In this document: positions 12,409-22,990 of the stretch, in pieces
Position numbering within the stretch: the stretch's first letter is position 1
Layout of the letters: each line of letters starts with the position of its first letter
Assembly: GCF_000208865.1 (NCBI RefSeq)
Contig: NC_018396.1
Coordinates: 1,822,630-1,886,629 of the forward strand
Origin: Neospora caninum Liverpool
Lineage: Eukaryota; Apicomplexa; Conoidasida; Eucoccidiorida; Sarcocystidae
Length of the DNA: 64,000 bases
Direction of reading: 5' to 3'
Notes under the pieces: generated by a model
Databases searched by the model: none
Told to the model about the DNA's origin: nothing
Seen by the model: only the letters and a program-made list of their open reading frames with translations
Translations under genes and position numbers: made by a program

Positions 12409-14825
12409 GGGAAAGCCAGGGTCTGTGGTGTCGACGGTGGAGAGCCAGCTCGACCTGGTATTCGTCCCGTCCACTCTTTCTTGTCCTTATGTCAGTCCCT
12501 GTATTGCTTATTGCTGCTGGTATTCGCCCGTGTGCATGTTTTCGGCTGCTTACCGTCATTTTGTCATTTCTGTTAGAAACAATAGCACTTCAGTCCTGTT
12601 TCGTACTGCCTCGCCTAATCTTATGACAGGAGAGAAGCCGTTTCTTGTCATCGTGAACGGAGGACAGAGGGAGATGCAGACGTGCATGGCTGGTTCCAGT
12701 GTGTTTCATCTGGTGCGTGGGAAGAGACTAACGCTATCTTATCGAAAGTGAGGAAAGAAAGGGGTTCTTGCGTAAAGAGTTGGCACCCTCCACACATCTC
12801 TACGTTTGGCGGCCTTCTTTGACTTCCCAAAAATGGACGCCTTATATTCTCAAGCTTCTTTTTCGTGCTTCCGGGCAAACTTTATCTCGTCTTCGGATGC
12901 GGTAACGTGTCGTTCATCGGTACTTCACGGCCTCTCGCAGGGCCCCAAAAACCCGTCTGTTTTTTTCGTCTGGGAGCGAACGCCACTGTCTGCAGAGGCG
13001 ACAGCAGCCACAGTCCCCGCAGGTTTTTGTGGCTGTTTCTCTCTAAAGAACAATAGACAGCCGCAGATTCTTAGACCTTGGCAATTGCCCTTCCTGTCCC
13101 GTGGTAAAGCCTTTTTCAGCTCCATTTCGAGTGGAGAATGTGGAGAAGGTCGGTAAACGGTTGCCCTGATTCTCGGAACGTTGCTGCCCCCATATGCGTT
13201 TTGAAGTCGCAGGCAAGAGTTGAGGGGATAAGAAGGCTAAGCCCAGTCGCTACTGCTTCAGTGTTTCCTTCAAAACACGGCGACCGACATCCATTTTGCC
13301 TCAGACAGGAATGAACTGCATTGCACTTGAGACTCTTCGGCACTGATCTACAGACGTGTTGCCGCCGGGAATCGCCCGAACGAAAACGTCGGACAGAACT
13401 CCCGTCACACTCTGGCCGCTGCCAGTTACCGAAGCATTACGAGTGAACAACATTAAGCATGCCGGATCGTCCCGCGTGACAGAAGTTGTGTCACAAGGAA
13501 AACACCGATGTCGTGTTTATTCGGTAGCGTGCCACGTTTTTTAGCCTGTTCGACCTCATTATAACATCTGCGTGTCTATTGACTCCACGCCCTCGAGGAT
13601 CATTCAACCTTCACCAATTGGAGGTATATGAGTCAAGTGTAGCTGGTGACCTGCTACATACAAACACTACTTACTGCAGGAATTGCTTTGCATGCGTCCA
13701 CCTTCGAACATGCCAATGTAGACTCGTGGGCGCGGCTGCCACACCCGTCGCAATCAGCGTAGAATAGCACTGTATGGCGTCCTCGGTCTTCACCGGGCCG
13801 TGTGTTTCCTAAGCACGAAAATAAAACGATTCCGCGATATCCTCGGTTTCGTGGGGTCCTCCCCTCCAATAAATTCGTCTGACCCGAGGAGGGTTCATTG
13901 TAACCGCATCCGCGCGACTCACATATCCCAATGCACAACTTGACACTGCATTTCATCGCGGCCAACAACACAAACGGATGATGAGTTCAAAGGAGCTGAA
14001 ATAATACAGGAGTCTCAGAGGGGATGGACACCCGAGTTCGGTAATCACGAATGATAGTCACAAAGGACCTATGGTTCGTTCGGTCCGGCATATTCGCCTT
14101 CACATTTACTGGTCTCCAGACACAAATCCGGAAGAGTTTTGCGCATGCCGCAGTTCATTCTTTAGCGATGCCAGGATTTGACGATAACAGTTGCCGCTAT
14201 TCAAAGGCTCCGGTTCCGCTACAACATGTTAGGTTTTAGAGCGTATGCGGTCTCATTTCAACCCTGGAATTCCCAATGCCATCTCCAGGCACGCTAGTCA
14301 CATAGCTGCTCCTGCAGCGCACTGAAGATAATCATCATTCCTAAGCCACGTCGCAGACTAACCTCTTTTGTGGCGCAGTGTATACATGGCCAGTGCCCTC
14401 CCTGCTCACGCTGGCACGACACGATTGAGCTCACAGAGTGTCCACGCGAAAAAACCCGTATGTCAGAGGCACGTGTGGCGCTACATTTGCACAAATAGAA
14501 ACACTGCAATAAAAATGCGCAGCGTATTCCCTTACCCTTAATGGCTTGAGAGAAAAGACGAAGATGCAGCTTTCTCTCCTCTCCGCTTCCCGTGGTTTCT
14601 GCCGACATGAACAGTTAACAACATCCCCCCCAATGCAGAGGGCGCGTGTCGCCTTCTTGTGGAAGGAGCTTCTTTTGTAGTGATCGTCCTCGACTGGCGT
14701 GCCAACTCCCTGGGCATGAAATAGGAAACATTTGAGACTATGCATTTTATCCCTGCCAAGCCTGTTGTCGCTTCCCCTGGTTCATAATTTTTCAGGGTTG
14801 GCCTTTCTGTGCCTTTTGGTGTGCA
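12409..14825. other. convergent intergenic stretch
   Basis: It lies between the 3' ends of the plus-strand repeat-protein gene and the minus-strand tetraspanin-like gene. Frames are short and scattered on both strands and show no domain. I see no RNA gene or mobile element. It should contain both 3' untranslated regions. Confidence 0.45.
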
Positions 14826-16328
14826 CTACATGTTTTTGATGACTCTGCACCCATTGTACACACTCGGAACAAAAGCGCCACAGGAGCAGACACATAAGAG
14901 CAGCCACACGGCCGAAATGACTGGTAGAATCAGAAAATATCCCAAGTTCCAAATCGAACAGGCAGTAGCTGTTTGAAGCATAGCGCACACTTTCACTGTT
15001 TCCTTGACATCAGAGAAACCGGATTTCCCGTTCTGGTCTCCTTGCTGCGCGGCCAGTGCAGCCTCGTAGCGATTCGCCTGCCCCCGGGAACCGATGAATT
15101 TCTCTGGATCATCACCAAAACCACAATCCTTTGCGCAATCGACCGGCCACTGCTGGAATTCGAAGATTTTGAAATGGGAGAAGGCGCAGAAAAGACCCGC
15201 TCGTGCCATCGACTGACTCGCGATGTTGACCCCCTTCCTGTATGAGGTCGTTGGGTCCCAGTAGTCGTTGTGACAAGTGTTTTTGATCTCTAAGTGAGGA
15301 GTTCCTGTAACAGCGTAGTCTGTAAGCCAGTCATTAGCGCTGGGTCTGATCTGAACCCCCGTAATCATCCCAGGAAACCCTGTAGCCCCCCCCGTTGAGC
15401 CGAGCTGTCCCTCGTATCCTGGGTAGCTCCCAGGATAATCTGCAGTCCTGTTTCTTGCGGCGACAGCTTCGTTCGCTGCAAACTCGAGAGCGGCTAGCCC
15501 GTGGACGGAGACGAGCCCCTCTTGGTAGTTGGCAACATCATACGAATCGCCGTCGTTTCGTGCTTCCTCAGCGGACCTCTCATTTCCCGTTTTGGCAGAC
15601 TGTGGAGCGCCAGGAGGCTGCCTGCCACTGATGAAGTCTTCAATCGTGCCTCCATTGCTTATGGTGTTATTCAGTTGATTCTGGACGTTCCCGATGTTGG
15701 CTGTGATATTCGTAGTGGTGTCCTGATAAACTATGTAAACCTCGCTTATACCCTGGCCGATACTCCAGCGCAGAGCGGTACCACTCCGAACGAGGACGAA
15801 GACGTTATGGACGCACGCAAGTAGAACGGTGACGCACGCGAGGCACGCGGCAACAACGGCAACAATAATTGCCCACTTCTTTCGCGTACACACAGCCACC
15901 AGTGTCGCGAGAAGAAGAACAACCCCGGCGGATCCGACAGCAATCGCGGCAAGAACGCTCACGTGGCCGAGCTCAAAGAAAATGGCCGCTGCAAGGGCGA
16001 AGACCAGAATAATATAGAAGAACAAGGACCACTTCATTCCTGAACGGGAGATGGCCAACTTTGCTCTCCGATCAACCAGTTTTTCATCGATCATGACGAC
16101 AGCAGGCGCGGGCTTGACAGAATCTTCAACCTGCCGCGATAACAAGGGTTCCCGCACATCGTCTGTCACCTGATCAACGCTGTATGGCGCTTCCTGACCC
16201 GTCTCTGCTGTATCAAGAAGACACAGAAAGTCGTCGCTCCCCCCTCTCGCGACTCCACCGCCGATCGCTTGCTCGTCGAACGCATCCGCCAGCGACCGCC
16301 GACGGACCCCACGCTGGCGTTCCATCAA
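14826..16328 (-). CDS. tetraspanin-like four-helix membrane protein
   Basis: A single uninterrupted frame of 500 residues starts with ATG at 16328 and has no need for introns. Residues 1-95 are hydrophilic and probably cytosolic. Hydrophobic helices lie at about 100-119, 123-147 and 151-175, and a fourth at about 463-487 near the C-terminus. Between helices 3 and 4 is a ~280-residue loop with Asn-linked glycosylation sites (for example NIT and NNT) and several cysteines, including CHNDYWD and CAKDCGF. A three-helix cluster, large loop and final helix match the tetraspanin topology. The classical CCG motif is not seen, and the loop is about twice the usual size. Membrane location is well supported; family membership is not certain. 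Confidence 0.82.
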   Translation of the reverse strand: MMERQRGVRRRSLADAFDEQAIGGGVARGGSDDFLCLLDTAETGQEAPYSVDQVTDDVREPLLSRQVEDSVKPAPAVVMIDEKLVDRRAKLAISRSGMKWSLFFYIILVFALAAAIFFELGHVSVLAAIAVGSAGVVLLLATLVAVCTRKKWAIIVAVVAACLACVTVLLACVHNVFVLVRSGTALRWSIGQGISEVYIVYQDTTTNITANIGNVQNQLNNTISNGGTIEDFISGRQPPGAPQSAKTGNERSAEEARNDGDSYDVANYQEGLVSVHGLAALEFAANEAVAARNRTADYPGSYPGYEGQLGSTGGATGFPGMITGVQIRPSANDWLTDYAVTGTPHLEIKNTCHNDYWDPTTSYRKGVNIASQSMARAGLFCAFSHFKIFEFQQWPVDCAKDCGFGDDPEKFIGSRGQANRYEAALAAQQGDQNGKSGFSDVKETVKVCAMLQTATACSIWNLGYFLILPVISAVWLLLCVCSCGAFVPSVYNGCRVIKNM

Positions 16329-17125
16329 GGAAAACTACGAAAAATGCGCGAGACACACATCAACAAGCTAGGGTATGCGTCGGCAGGCTAGGGCAACACG
16401 ATTTTCCGGCGCAGGCCTCATCGAATCTTGAAGGCGTTTACGCTCCACACATTTGCGGGATTGACGCACAACCGCTGTTCGATCCAGTGCAGGAAGCGAA
16501 CGTCACCTATTCCGTTTGGGACTGCTGGGCACGTTGTGCGCGAGCAGAAGAACCCAAACCGGCAAGAAAGAGGCGCGGCGGAGAAGAAAAAAGGGAGACT
16601 TTCGGCCGGCTGCGGATAAGCCCAGGAATGCTGGAGCCGCAAACGGGTGTGATCCGCCGCAAGCCGTCGACCAGAAGAACAGGGATTCCCTGAGAGCAAC
16701 ACTCTCTCTATTACAGACGGTCCTCCCTGGTGTATATCGCGCTTCGCAGCACACAGATTCTGCCCCGTCCGAAAACACAACGTTCGCGCTTTATGTCAGG
16801 CTTCGGGTTTCCTCCACTTTGGTCCGATCGTCACTCCACAAAACCTCACGGCGGCCTCGAATGCTCGTCGCCACACTGCCGAACGTAAGCGCCAGAGTTT
16901 GCACAGCAGAGATGCTACACACAACGGAATCTCTTTTTTCGATAGAGAGGCCTCGAAGTCGCGAAGAGCACACACTCGACGAAGCGGCGCAGCGAGGCGG
17001 GGAGCTAGCAGCGACTTCACCACCTTGCCGTGCTGAGCCTCTCCTGGCTCGCGACGCACTGACCGCTCTAGCAGTCCCGTGTCGGACTTGCCACGCCCGC
17101 CGAACAAGGCAATCGACGCGGGGGT

Positions 17126-17133
17126 TGCATGCA
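17126..17133. promoter_or_regulatory. TGCATGCA palindrome, candidate ApiAP2 site
   Basis: The sequence TGCATGCA lies about 0.8 kb upstream of the tetraspanin-like start. GCATGC-type motifs are known to be bound by apicomplexan AP2 factors. Binding here is inference. Confidence 0.2.
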
Positions 17134-17556
17134 CCCGCTGCCGTCGACTCGGCCGGCGACTGCGCCGACGCTCAACCGCTGAAAGACGCTGCAGCGGCAA
17201 ACAGGCCGACTCCAAGCAGGGGCTCTCGGGGCGCAGTGTGCCGACGATTGATCCACCTTATGTGTGTTTCCCAAGGACGGTAAACGCCTCCTTTTACTGG
17301 AGCTGGAAAGTCGAGTTTTCTTGACGGATCCACTCTGACCTACCTTTGGAGCGCTAAGGACCGCCCGCCGCAAGGCGCGCTGATTTGATGGCGACAGGCG
17401 CCGCTGTCTCAAGGCACACCCCTTTTTGGCCATTTTAGTGGGCATCTGCCACCACAAGACTGGATCTTTCTTCGATTCCTCTGAGTAACTCTAGGGCTTT
17501 TCGGGGCTGGGGGCTCCTGCGCTCCCGTCGTGGCCTGGCGACTGACACGAGAGGTG

Positions 17557-17564
17557 TGCATGCA
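17557..17564. promoter_or_regulatory. second TGCATGCA palindrome, candidate ApiAP2 site
   Basis: A second identical TGCATGCA lies about 0.8 kb upstream of the seven-exon gene in the same divergent interval. The same motif also appears elsewhere in the window (for example near 32615 and 50375), so chance occurrence is possible. Confidence 0.2.
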
Positions 17565-18363
17565 CGGCGGCAGCTGCGGCGGGCCCGTCCGGAGATACTT
17601 TGCCCTCTTTGCAAACATCTTCGCCTTTCCCCCTCAGACTTTCTGACTCCTCGTTTGTGCCTTTTGTTCTGGTGTCTCTCAGCCGCTTGTCTTCCTGCGC
17701 TGCTCGCAAAGCGTCGCCGCCGGGGCGTTTGGACAAGGCCGGAATGAAACTGTCACTCCCGCGCATTGGACTCGTGGACACATCTCTCTTTTTTCTTTTC
17801 GCGTTCTCGTCCACCTTTTCCCCTCGCCAGGCGCTTGACGTCTACCTTTTTTCCCTTTCGGGTTTCTACGCACTGCTGTGACCCAGAACTCACCAGGAAA
17901 CAAAGCTGCGCGATCGTGTCTTTCCCCCTGAAGGATACCTACTTGATTCCCCTGTGCTCTCTGGAGAGGAATCGACTTTCGTGTTTTCCACAGCTCGCCC
18001 CGCCTGACCGTGCGGCGAGAGCGGCACACTGGCCTTGGTTTCTTTTCTGCTCCACGTCGGTCAGCAGACTGTACGTCCTGTCTCCGCCCGTCCAAAGCAC
18101 ATTTCTTCTGTCTTCTGCCGAGGAAGATGACCTCCTGTGGCTGCTCGCGGGGACGCATCTCCCTTCGTTCTCATTCGTGGTGTCGCTTCTCCACCCCCTT
18201 CTAAACCGACTCAAAGCATGGCAGTCCACGGCGCCCGCCACGGTGTCTCTACCGCGACTCTCTCGTCGCTGCAGCCCTTGGCTAGCTCTTCACATTCGTG
18301 TTCTCGCTTTTCCCTACTTGGTTCAAAGCAACTCTCGTCGTGTTTCTGCCTCGCTCAGCTGCC

Positions 18364-20694
18364 ATGCCGGTGCTTCACTTCGGCAGCTCTGGTGAGTACG
18401 TACACCAGACGATTCTCCCCGCAACACCTTTTGCTCACGACGGTACACTCGAGCGCTGGCTGCGTTCCGACAAGAACTCTTCACACACGGGTGCTACAGC
18501 AGAAGGCACGCAGAAGGACCGAGGGCCCACATCATGTATATATTCATATGTATCTCTATGCATATATTTGTATCCATATATATATATATATATATATATA
18601 GGTATCTGTAAGTGCCATGTGCCGCAATCGTGCGCGCGTCGTGGGATACTTTTTTGCGTATTTTGTCTCGCTGAAGTGGAATCTCCAGATCCTGGTCAGT
18701 CCTTTACAAATTTGCAAATATGAGAATGATGCGTACGTCTCCTCCACCGCTGGTCGCATCGCGCGGGTCGCCACGTTACGTAAATTCTGCTTTACGGGCG
18801 CTGATGCAGACGCCCTGACAGATCTTCACGTTCCGTAGCAAGTTCCATGCGTCCAGCGAGTGCGGACCTCCCTGGCACCCCAGCCTGCATGCGCGTCTCT
18901 GCGAGGAAACGGAAGACCGACCTTCCCGGCACTGTCCACGTTTTGCCTGTTTTTTTTCGCGCGTGAGGCCTTTTCACGCGCGTGCCTGGCCCGCACCCAG
19001 CTCTGTGCCAGTCTTCCGTCGTTCCCTGTCTGCCTTTTTCCCGTCTCAGCAACGCGCCGTTCGCGAGATTCCGTGGAAGAGCCGGCACGACATTCTGCGA
19101 GAGCGCGAGAAGCCGGTGTATGCGTCCGAGTGCCGGGGCACACCCCGGAGGGAGTATTCCAAGAACGTGATTGACGGGGTTCGCGTCCAACCCACGTTCA
19201 ACCCCTTTGTGAAACTCAACAAGGCGAAGCGCTACGTCCTTGACAACTGGCCGTCCAGGTGAGCTGGGTGCCGAAATCGGGGGAGATTCCTGCAGCCGCG
19301 CGTTGAAAGATTCTTGAGAGCTAGACTCCCAGCATCCGCCCCGCACTGGACACGTGAAGCCCGTAGACGGGGCAGCGTAGGCGACGAGCGAGAGATGGAC
19401 ACAGGAAAAAGCTACCGCTTTGTTTTTTCGTCCAGGAACTGGGACGACTGGTCTCCGTACCGATGCTACGTGCGCGGGAGTCGACGACGGTACAACATTC
19501 CTCAGGATCTCCTGCCCTACAAAGATGAACTCGGCGAGTGGCATCCGCCTCGGTGAGTTTCGCCTAGGCGCCCGCTGGCTTGTCCGTGAAATCCATTTGA
19601 AAGAAGGTGATAGTCTTCCGTTTTTGGATCCCCACAGTCTTCGCGGCCAAAGACATCTTGTCTGTTCCTTTTTGCTCGTGTTCTTTGCGATCGATTTCGC
19701 GAAAGAAGAATCCACCTCGGTGTCCCAGGCACGCCACGTGCGCAAGCGTAGCGCGAATTGCCCCTGCGCGAAGTATCTTTTACGAAACGTTCACATCGCG
19801 CCTTTTCCGGCTTGGCTCCTCTCCCGTCTGAGTGTCTTGTCTCCGGTGTCTTCGAATCTTGTCTCCACTGTAGACTCTCGGCGCGGTACCAGGCAGACGT
19901 GAAAAAGCAATACCTCATGAACAGTAAGATGAGAATTCGCGTCAGAAAAGAAGAGAGGGGAAGGAGAGACAGAGGCAGCGGAGAAGAGGGAGGAAAAAAA
20001 CGGGACAAAAACGCGCTTGAAAGGTGAAGCAAAAATAGGTCTAGATTGCATGAATCATTCAGGAGATACAGGGAAAACGGAAAATCCGACTGTGGTTCGA
20101 CAGCAGATGACGCATATTCATGAAAGTGTACCTGTGCTTCGTTGACGTACTGGGTTTGTAGTCGCGCGCGAGATGACTACGAGCTTCCTTCGCTGCCTTT
20201 CCCTTTTGGCCGGTTTTCCCTTCCTCTTTCCTTTTCGCGCCATGTCTCCTCGTTCTCGTTTCTCTCCTCTCATTTCCCCCGTGTGGCTTTCTCTCCTCTC
20301 CCCCTCGCGTTTCTCGTGCTGTTCGTTCCCGCGTCCATTTCCCTGGATCTCCTGGTCCACATTTTCCGTCTGTGCTTCCTTTCCTTTGCTTCGCGCGTCA
20401 GACCTCCCTTGGGTGTGGCAAAAGGATTTTTACGAAGGCAAAATGCACTTTGGCGATAGAGAGCCTCTCGGACCGAAGGCGTGGTACCGGAAAGCTTACA
20501 GGTGAGAAAACACAACACAAAACAAAGGAGTGAAGAGAGAGGACACAAAGGATATCCTGAGCGTCGTTGGTCCCTTCAAGACCGCTTTGGCACACTTTGA
20601 ATAAGGCGACAACGCACATTCTGGCTCTACCAGCCCCGGATTCTTTCTATTTATTTGCCTGGAAATACCACTCACATATCAGCATCTATGCAGC

Positions 20695-20729
<35 letters not shown>

Positions 20730-21783
20730 GCATTTGAGAGCAACCTCGCTATGTTGTCACGCGTCACAAACGACCGTTTCTCTCCAATTTCCATCATGCA
20801 TGTCCACTCGTCAAGGTATATCGAACTGGAAAAAAGAGCACATCCCGACTGTCTCCTGCGCCCACCAGCATTCTGTGCATATGCACATACCCGTCCTTTT
20901 GTTGATATATAAGAATATTTATGTATATGTATGCTCATATACATGTAAATATGTATATATATATATATATATATGTATATACGTAAATGCATGTGTACGC
21001 AAAAGGTTGCTATTTCAAGGTCTCTTTTGTGTCTTCGCGTCGGCGCAGAAGGAGTGGTGGGTTTGCGAGTGAAACGCGGTCTTCGGCATCCCCTTTATCA
21101 GGTGCGCAGTTTGCTTCTAAACGCCGAGGGAGGAGAAACATTTCTGCGGCGTCTTTTGGTTTCTCGACGTATTTTATGCGCAGAGAAGAAAGGGTGAAAG
21201 AGGCGATGAGGAAGATGGACGATCTCGTTCTCGATTATCGGCAGGTACGCCACCACATAAAAGGTTGTCGAGTGTCGCATTCGAACTCCGCATTCAAACG
21301 TATATGTGTGTAAATGTGCAGATGCATACTGAAGGACGCGCATCTGTGCCCAGTTCTACTCTAGTGCACCCCAAACAAGTGTGCGGATTTAGAGCAGGAG
21401 AGACTGCCAGAAAGAAGACGGATACACAGACACAGAGACAGGAGTTTGACAACTTTGCCGTGGAATTCATTTCTGTTCTCGCCGTCCCCCCGGTCCGAGT
21501 TACGAAGCTCCATAATTGTGTAGCGGTGCCGTTTATCTTCAGGGGTTCCCCATTTACTTCTTTAATACATGTTAAAGGAAACGGGGAAGTAAAAGATTTA
21601 TATTCACTTGGAACTTGAAGTGTTTAACGTCTCGAACTGCGTTTCGTTCCCTGCCGATGCACGGATTTTCAGGAGAACCGAGACCGACGGAGATACAATT
21701 GGTTCGAGAAGGTCGTCCACGACTTTGCAGGCGAAGAAATTGCGACTCAATTCATTCGAAAGCGAAAGGAGCCGAAGCTGTAA
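18364..21783 (+). CDS. small basic protein in seven exons, possibly mitochondrial
   Basis: Proposed exons are 18364-18391, 19012-19258, 19436-19552, 19874-19923, 20402-20501, 21184-21244 and 21673-21783. All phases agree and the product is 237 residues. The N-terminus (MPVLHFGSSVFRRSLSAFF) has Arg, Ser and hydrophobics without acidic residues, as in mitochondrial presequences. The rest is rich in Arg, Lys, Trp and Tyr, with blocks such as NWDDWSPYRCYVRGSRRRYN and LPWVWQKDFYEGKMHFG, and ends KRKEPKL. No family was recognised. Small, basic, Trp/Tyr-rich parasite-specific proteins are common among apicomplexan mitoribosome and respiratory-complex subunits, so such a role is inferred only. An alternative join uses the donor at 18400 (GTACAC) with the acceptor before 19050, also phase-consistent, removing RRSLSAFF. 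Introns 1 and 5 contain TA microsatellites. Confidence 0.72.
18576..18600. repeat. TA microsatellite in intron 1 of the seven-exon gene
   Basis: A run of alternating A and T of about 25 bases lies in the proposed intron 18392-19011. Confidence 0.9.
20699..20726. repeat. TA microsatellite in intron 5 of the seven-exon gene
   Basis: About 14 TA units lie in the proposed intron 20502-21183. Confidence 0.9.
20954..20974. repeat. second TA microsatellite in intron 5
   Basis: About ten TA units are flanked by further ATGTAT-type sequence in the same intron. Confidence 0.88.
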
Positions 21784-22990
21784 ACGAGCTGTCGTCTTTG
21801 TGTTCTTGTTCCCCTCTTTTTCCAGCTTGTCTTCTTTGCCCCTCGCGACACTTGTTTTGCCGCGCGAGAGCTTGTCCCTCCGTTTCTTCTTCTCGCCAGT
21901 CTCAGCTACCCATCTTACTTTTGCGCATACGGATATCCCTACACCCATCGATCAGTACAAATGTGCGTGCATCTGTCCCCATATATACCTACGCATGTGC
22001 AAATCTGCTTCGAGCCATACCTGCCTGGCTGCGCGCACTCATCTCTCCTTATGTTCTCGTACATGCATACTTGGAAATCGACGGCTGCAGACTAGATCTC
22101 GCTCTCCGTGCTACCAGGCAGTCCTCCCGGGCCGGAGGAAAAACAGGCACCGTTTTCCGCCTTTTCTGTTGCCTTTTTTCTTCTCCCCTCCGTTTCCAAG
22201 AAACGTCCAAAACAACAAAATCGTGACTGATTTTCCGACGCTGCTCTCGAAAAACTGGAGAGGGGACACCCGTGGAAACAGGCGCGTTCCGGCTTCGTCC
22301 ATCGGTGAAGCGGAGCCTGCTTTTTCGGACACAGCGGGCTCTGCTCCAGAGAACAAAAAGAAGCAAACGCTGCGAGTGGGGATGAAGGCCTAGAGATCGG
22401 GAGACACTGCGTGCACAGAACGAGTTGTCCAGCGGCTCTGTTGGATGTTTCTCACAGCATCAACAAGGTAGCTGCGTTCAATGGAGTGTATGCCGACAGA
22501 CAGAAAGACCTCTGCAGAGACACGTGGATGCCTTCGCCCACACAGATCACAAGACATCGCACGGCAAGAGGCTGCGTATAGGTCCGCAGTCTCCCGGGGC
22601 CGCGTCCTAGACTCGATGAACTTGCATCCAACACGTGCAATGCGTTGCGCAAAGTGACGCGTCTCTCGAGAGAATCACGCAGAAAGGTAAGATGAGTCGG
22701 AAGCAAAGAGGATTCGCCCTTATCCAGAAGAGAGACTTGTTCTTTCTCCCACAGTTTTGCAGCCAGACGACAGAGTAAACGTGCAGGAACAAAGTGAGCG
22801 AGAGAAAGACGAGCAGCGGGAAGAAGAGGCGGCAGAGACAAAACGGTGCAGTCCACCCCTCGAGATTCCCCGAGGAACTGCCGGGCAAGAAGACAGGAGA
22901 CCACAGAAAGCAGACTCCGTTCGCGACGCCCTTTTGCTATCTCCCCGTTTCCTCTGAAACTTCCTCCGCGTTCCCCGTTTCGATTTGGCC
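21784..22990. other. convergent intergenic stretch before sufC
   Basis: It lies between the stop of the seven-exon gene and the stop of the minus-strand sufC gene, and should hold both 3' ends. It is C/T-rich from about 21790 to 22200. A plus-strand frame continues to about 22393 but overlaps the last exon in another frame and shows no domain. Confidence 0.45.

Larger units (their letters stand above)
16329..18363. other. divergent upstream region between the tetraspanin-like and seven-exon genes
   Basis: Both flanking genes are transcribed away from this stretch, so it should hold two promoters and two leaders. It is rich in short C/T tracts towards 18300 and contains two TGCATGCA palindromes, listed separately. 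Long frames here (for example 16516-17283 on the plus strand) begin at non-ATG codons and look compositional. Confidence 0.5.

Noticed and set aside
16516..17283. 255-codon plus-strand frame upstream of the tetraspanin-like gene
   Set aside because: It opens at TTG, is Arg/Ala/Ser-rich in line with local composition, and lies in a divergent promoter region.
17766..18395. 209-codon plus-strand frame running into exon 1 of the seven-exon gene
   Set aside because: It overlaps the accepted ATG exon in another frame and comes from a long C/T-rich leader that yields Ser/Leu/Pro/Phe-rich chance peptides.
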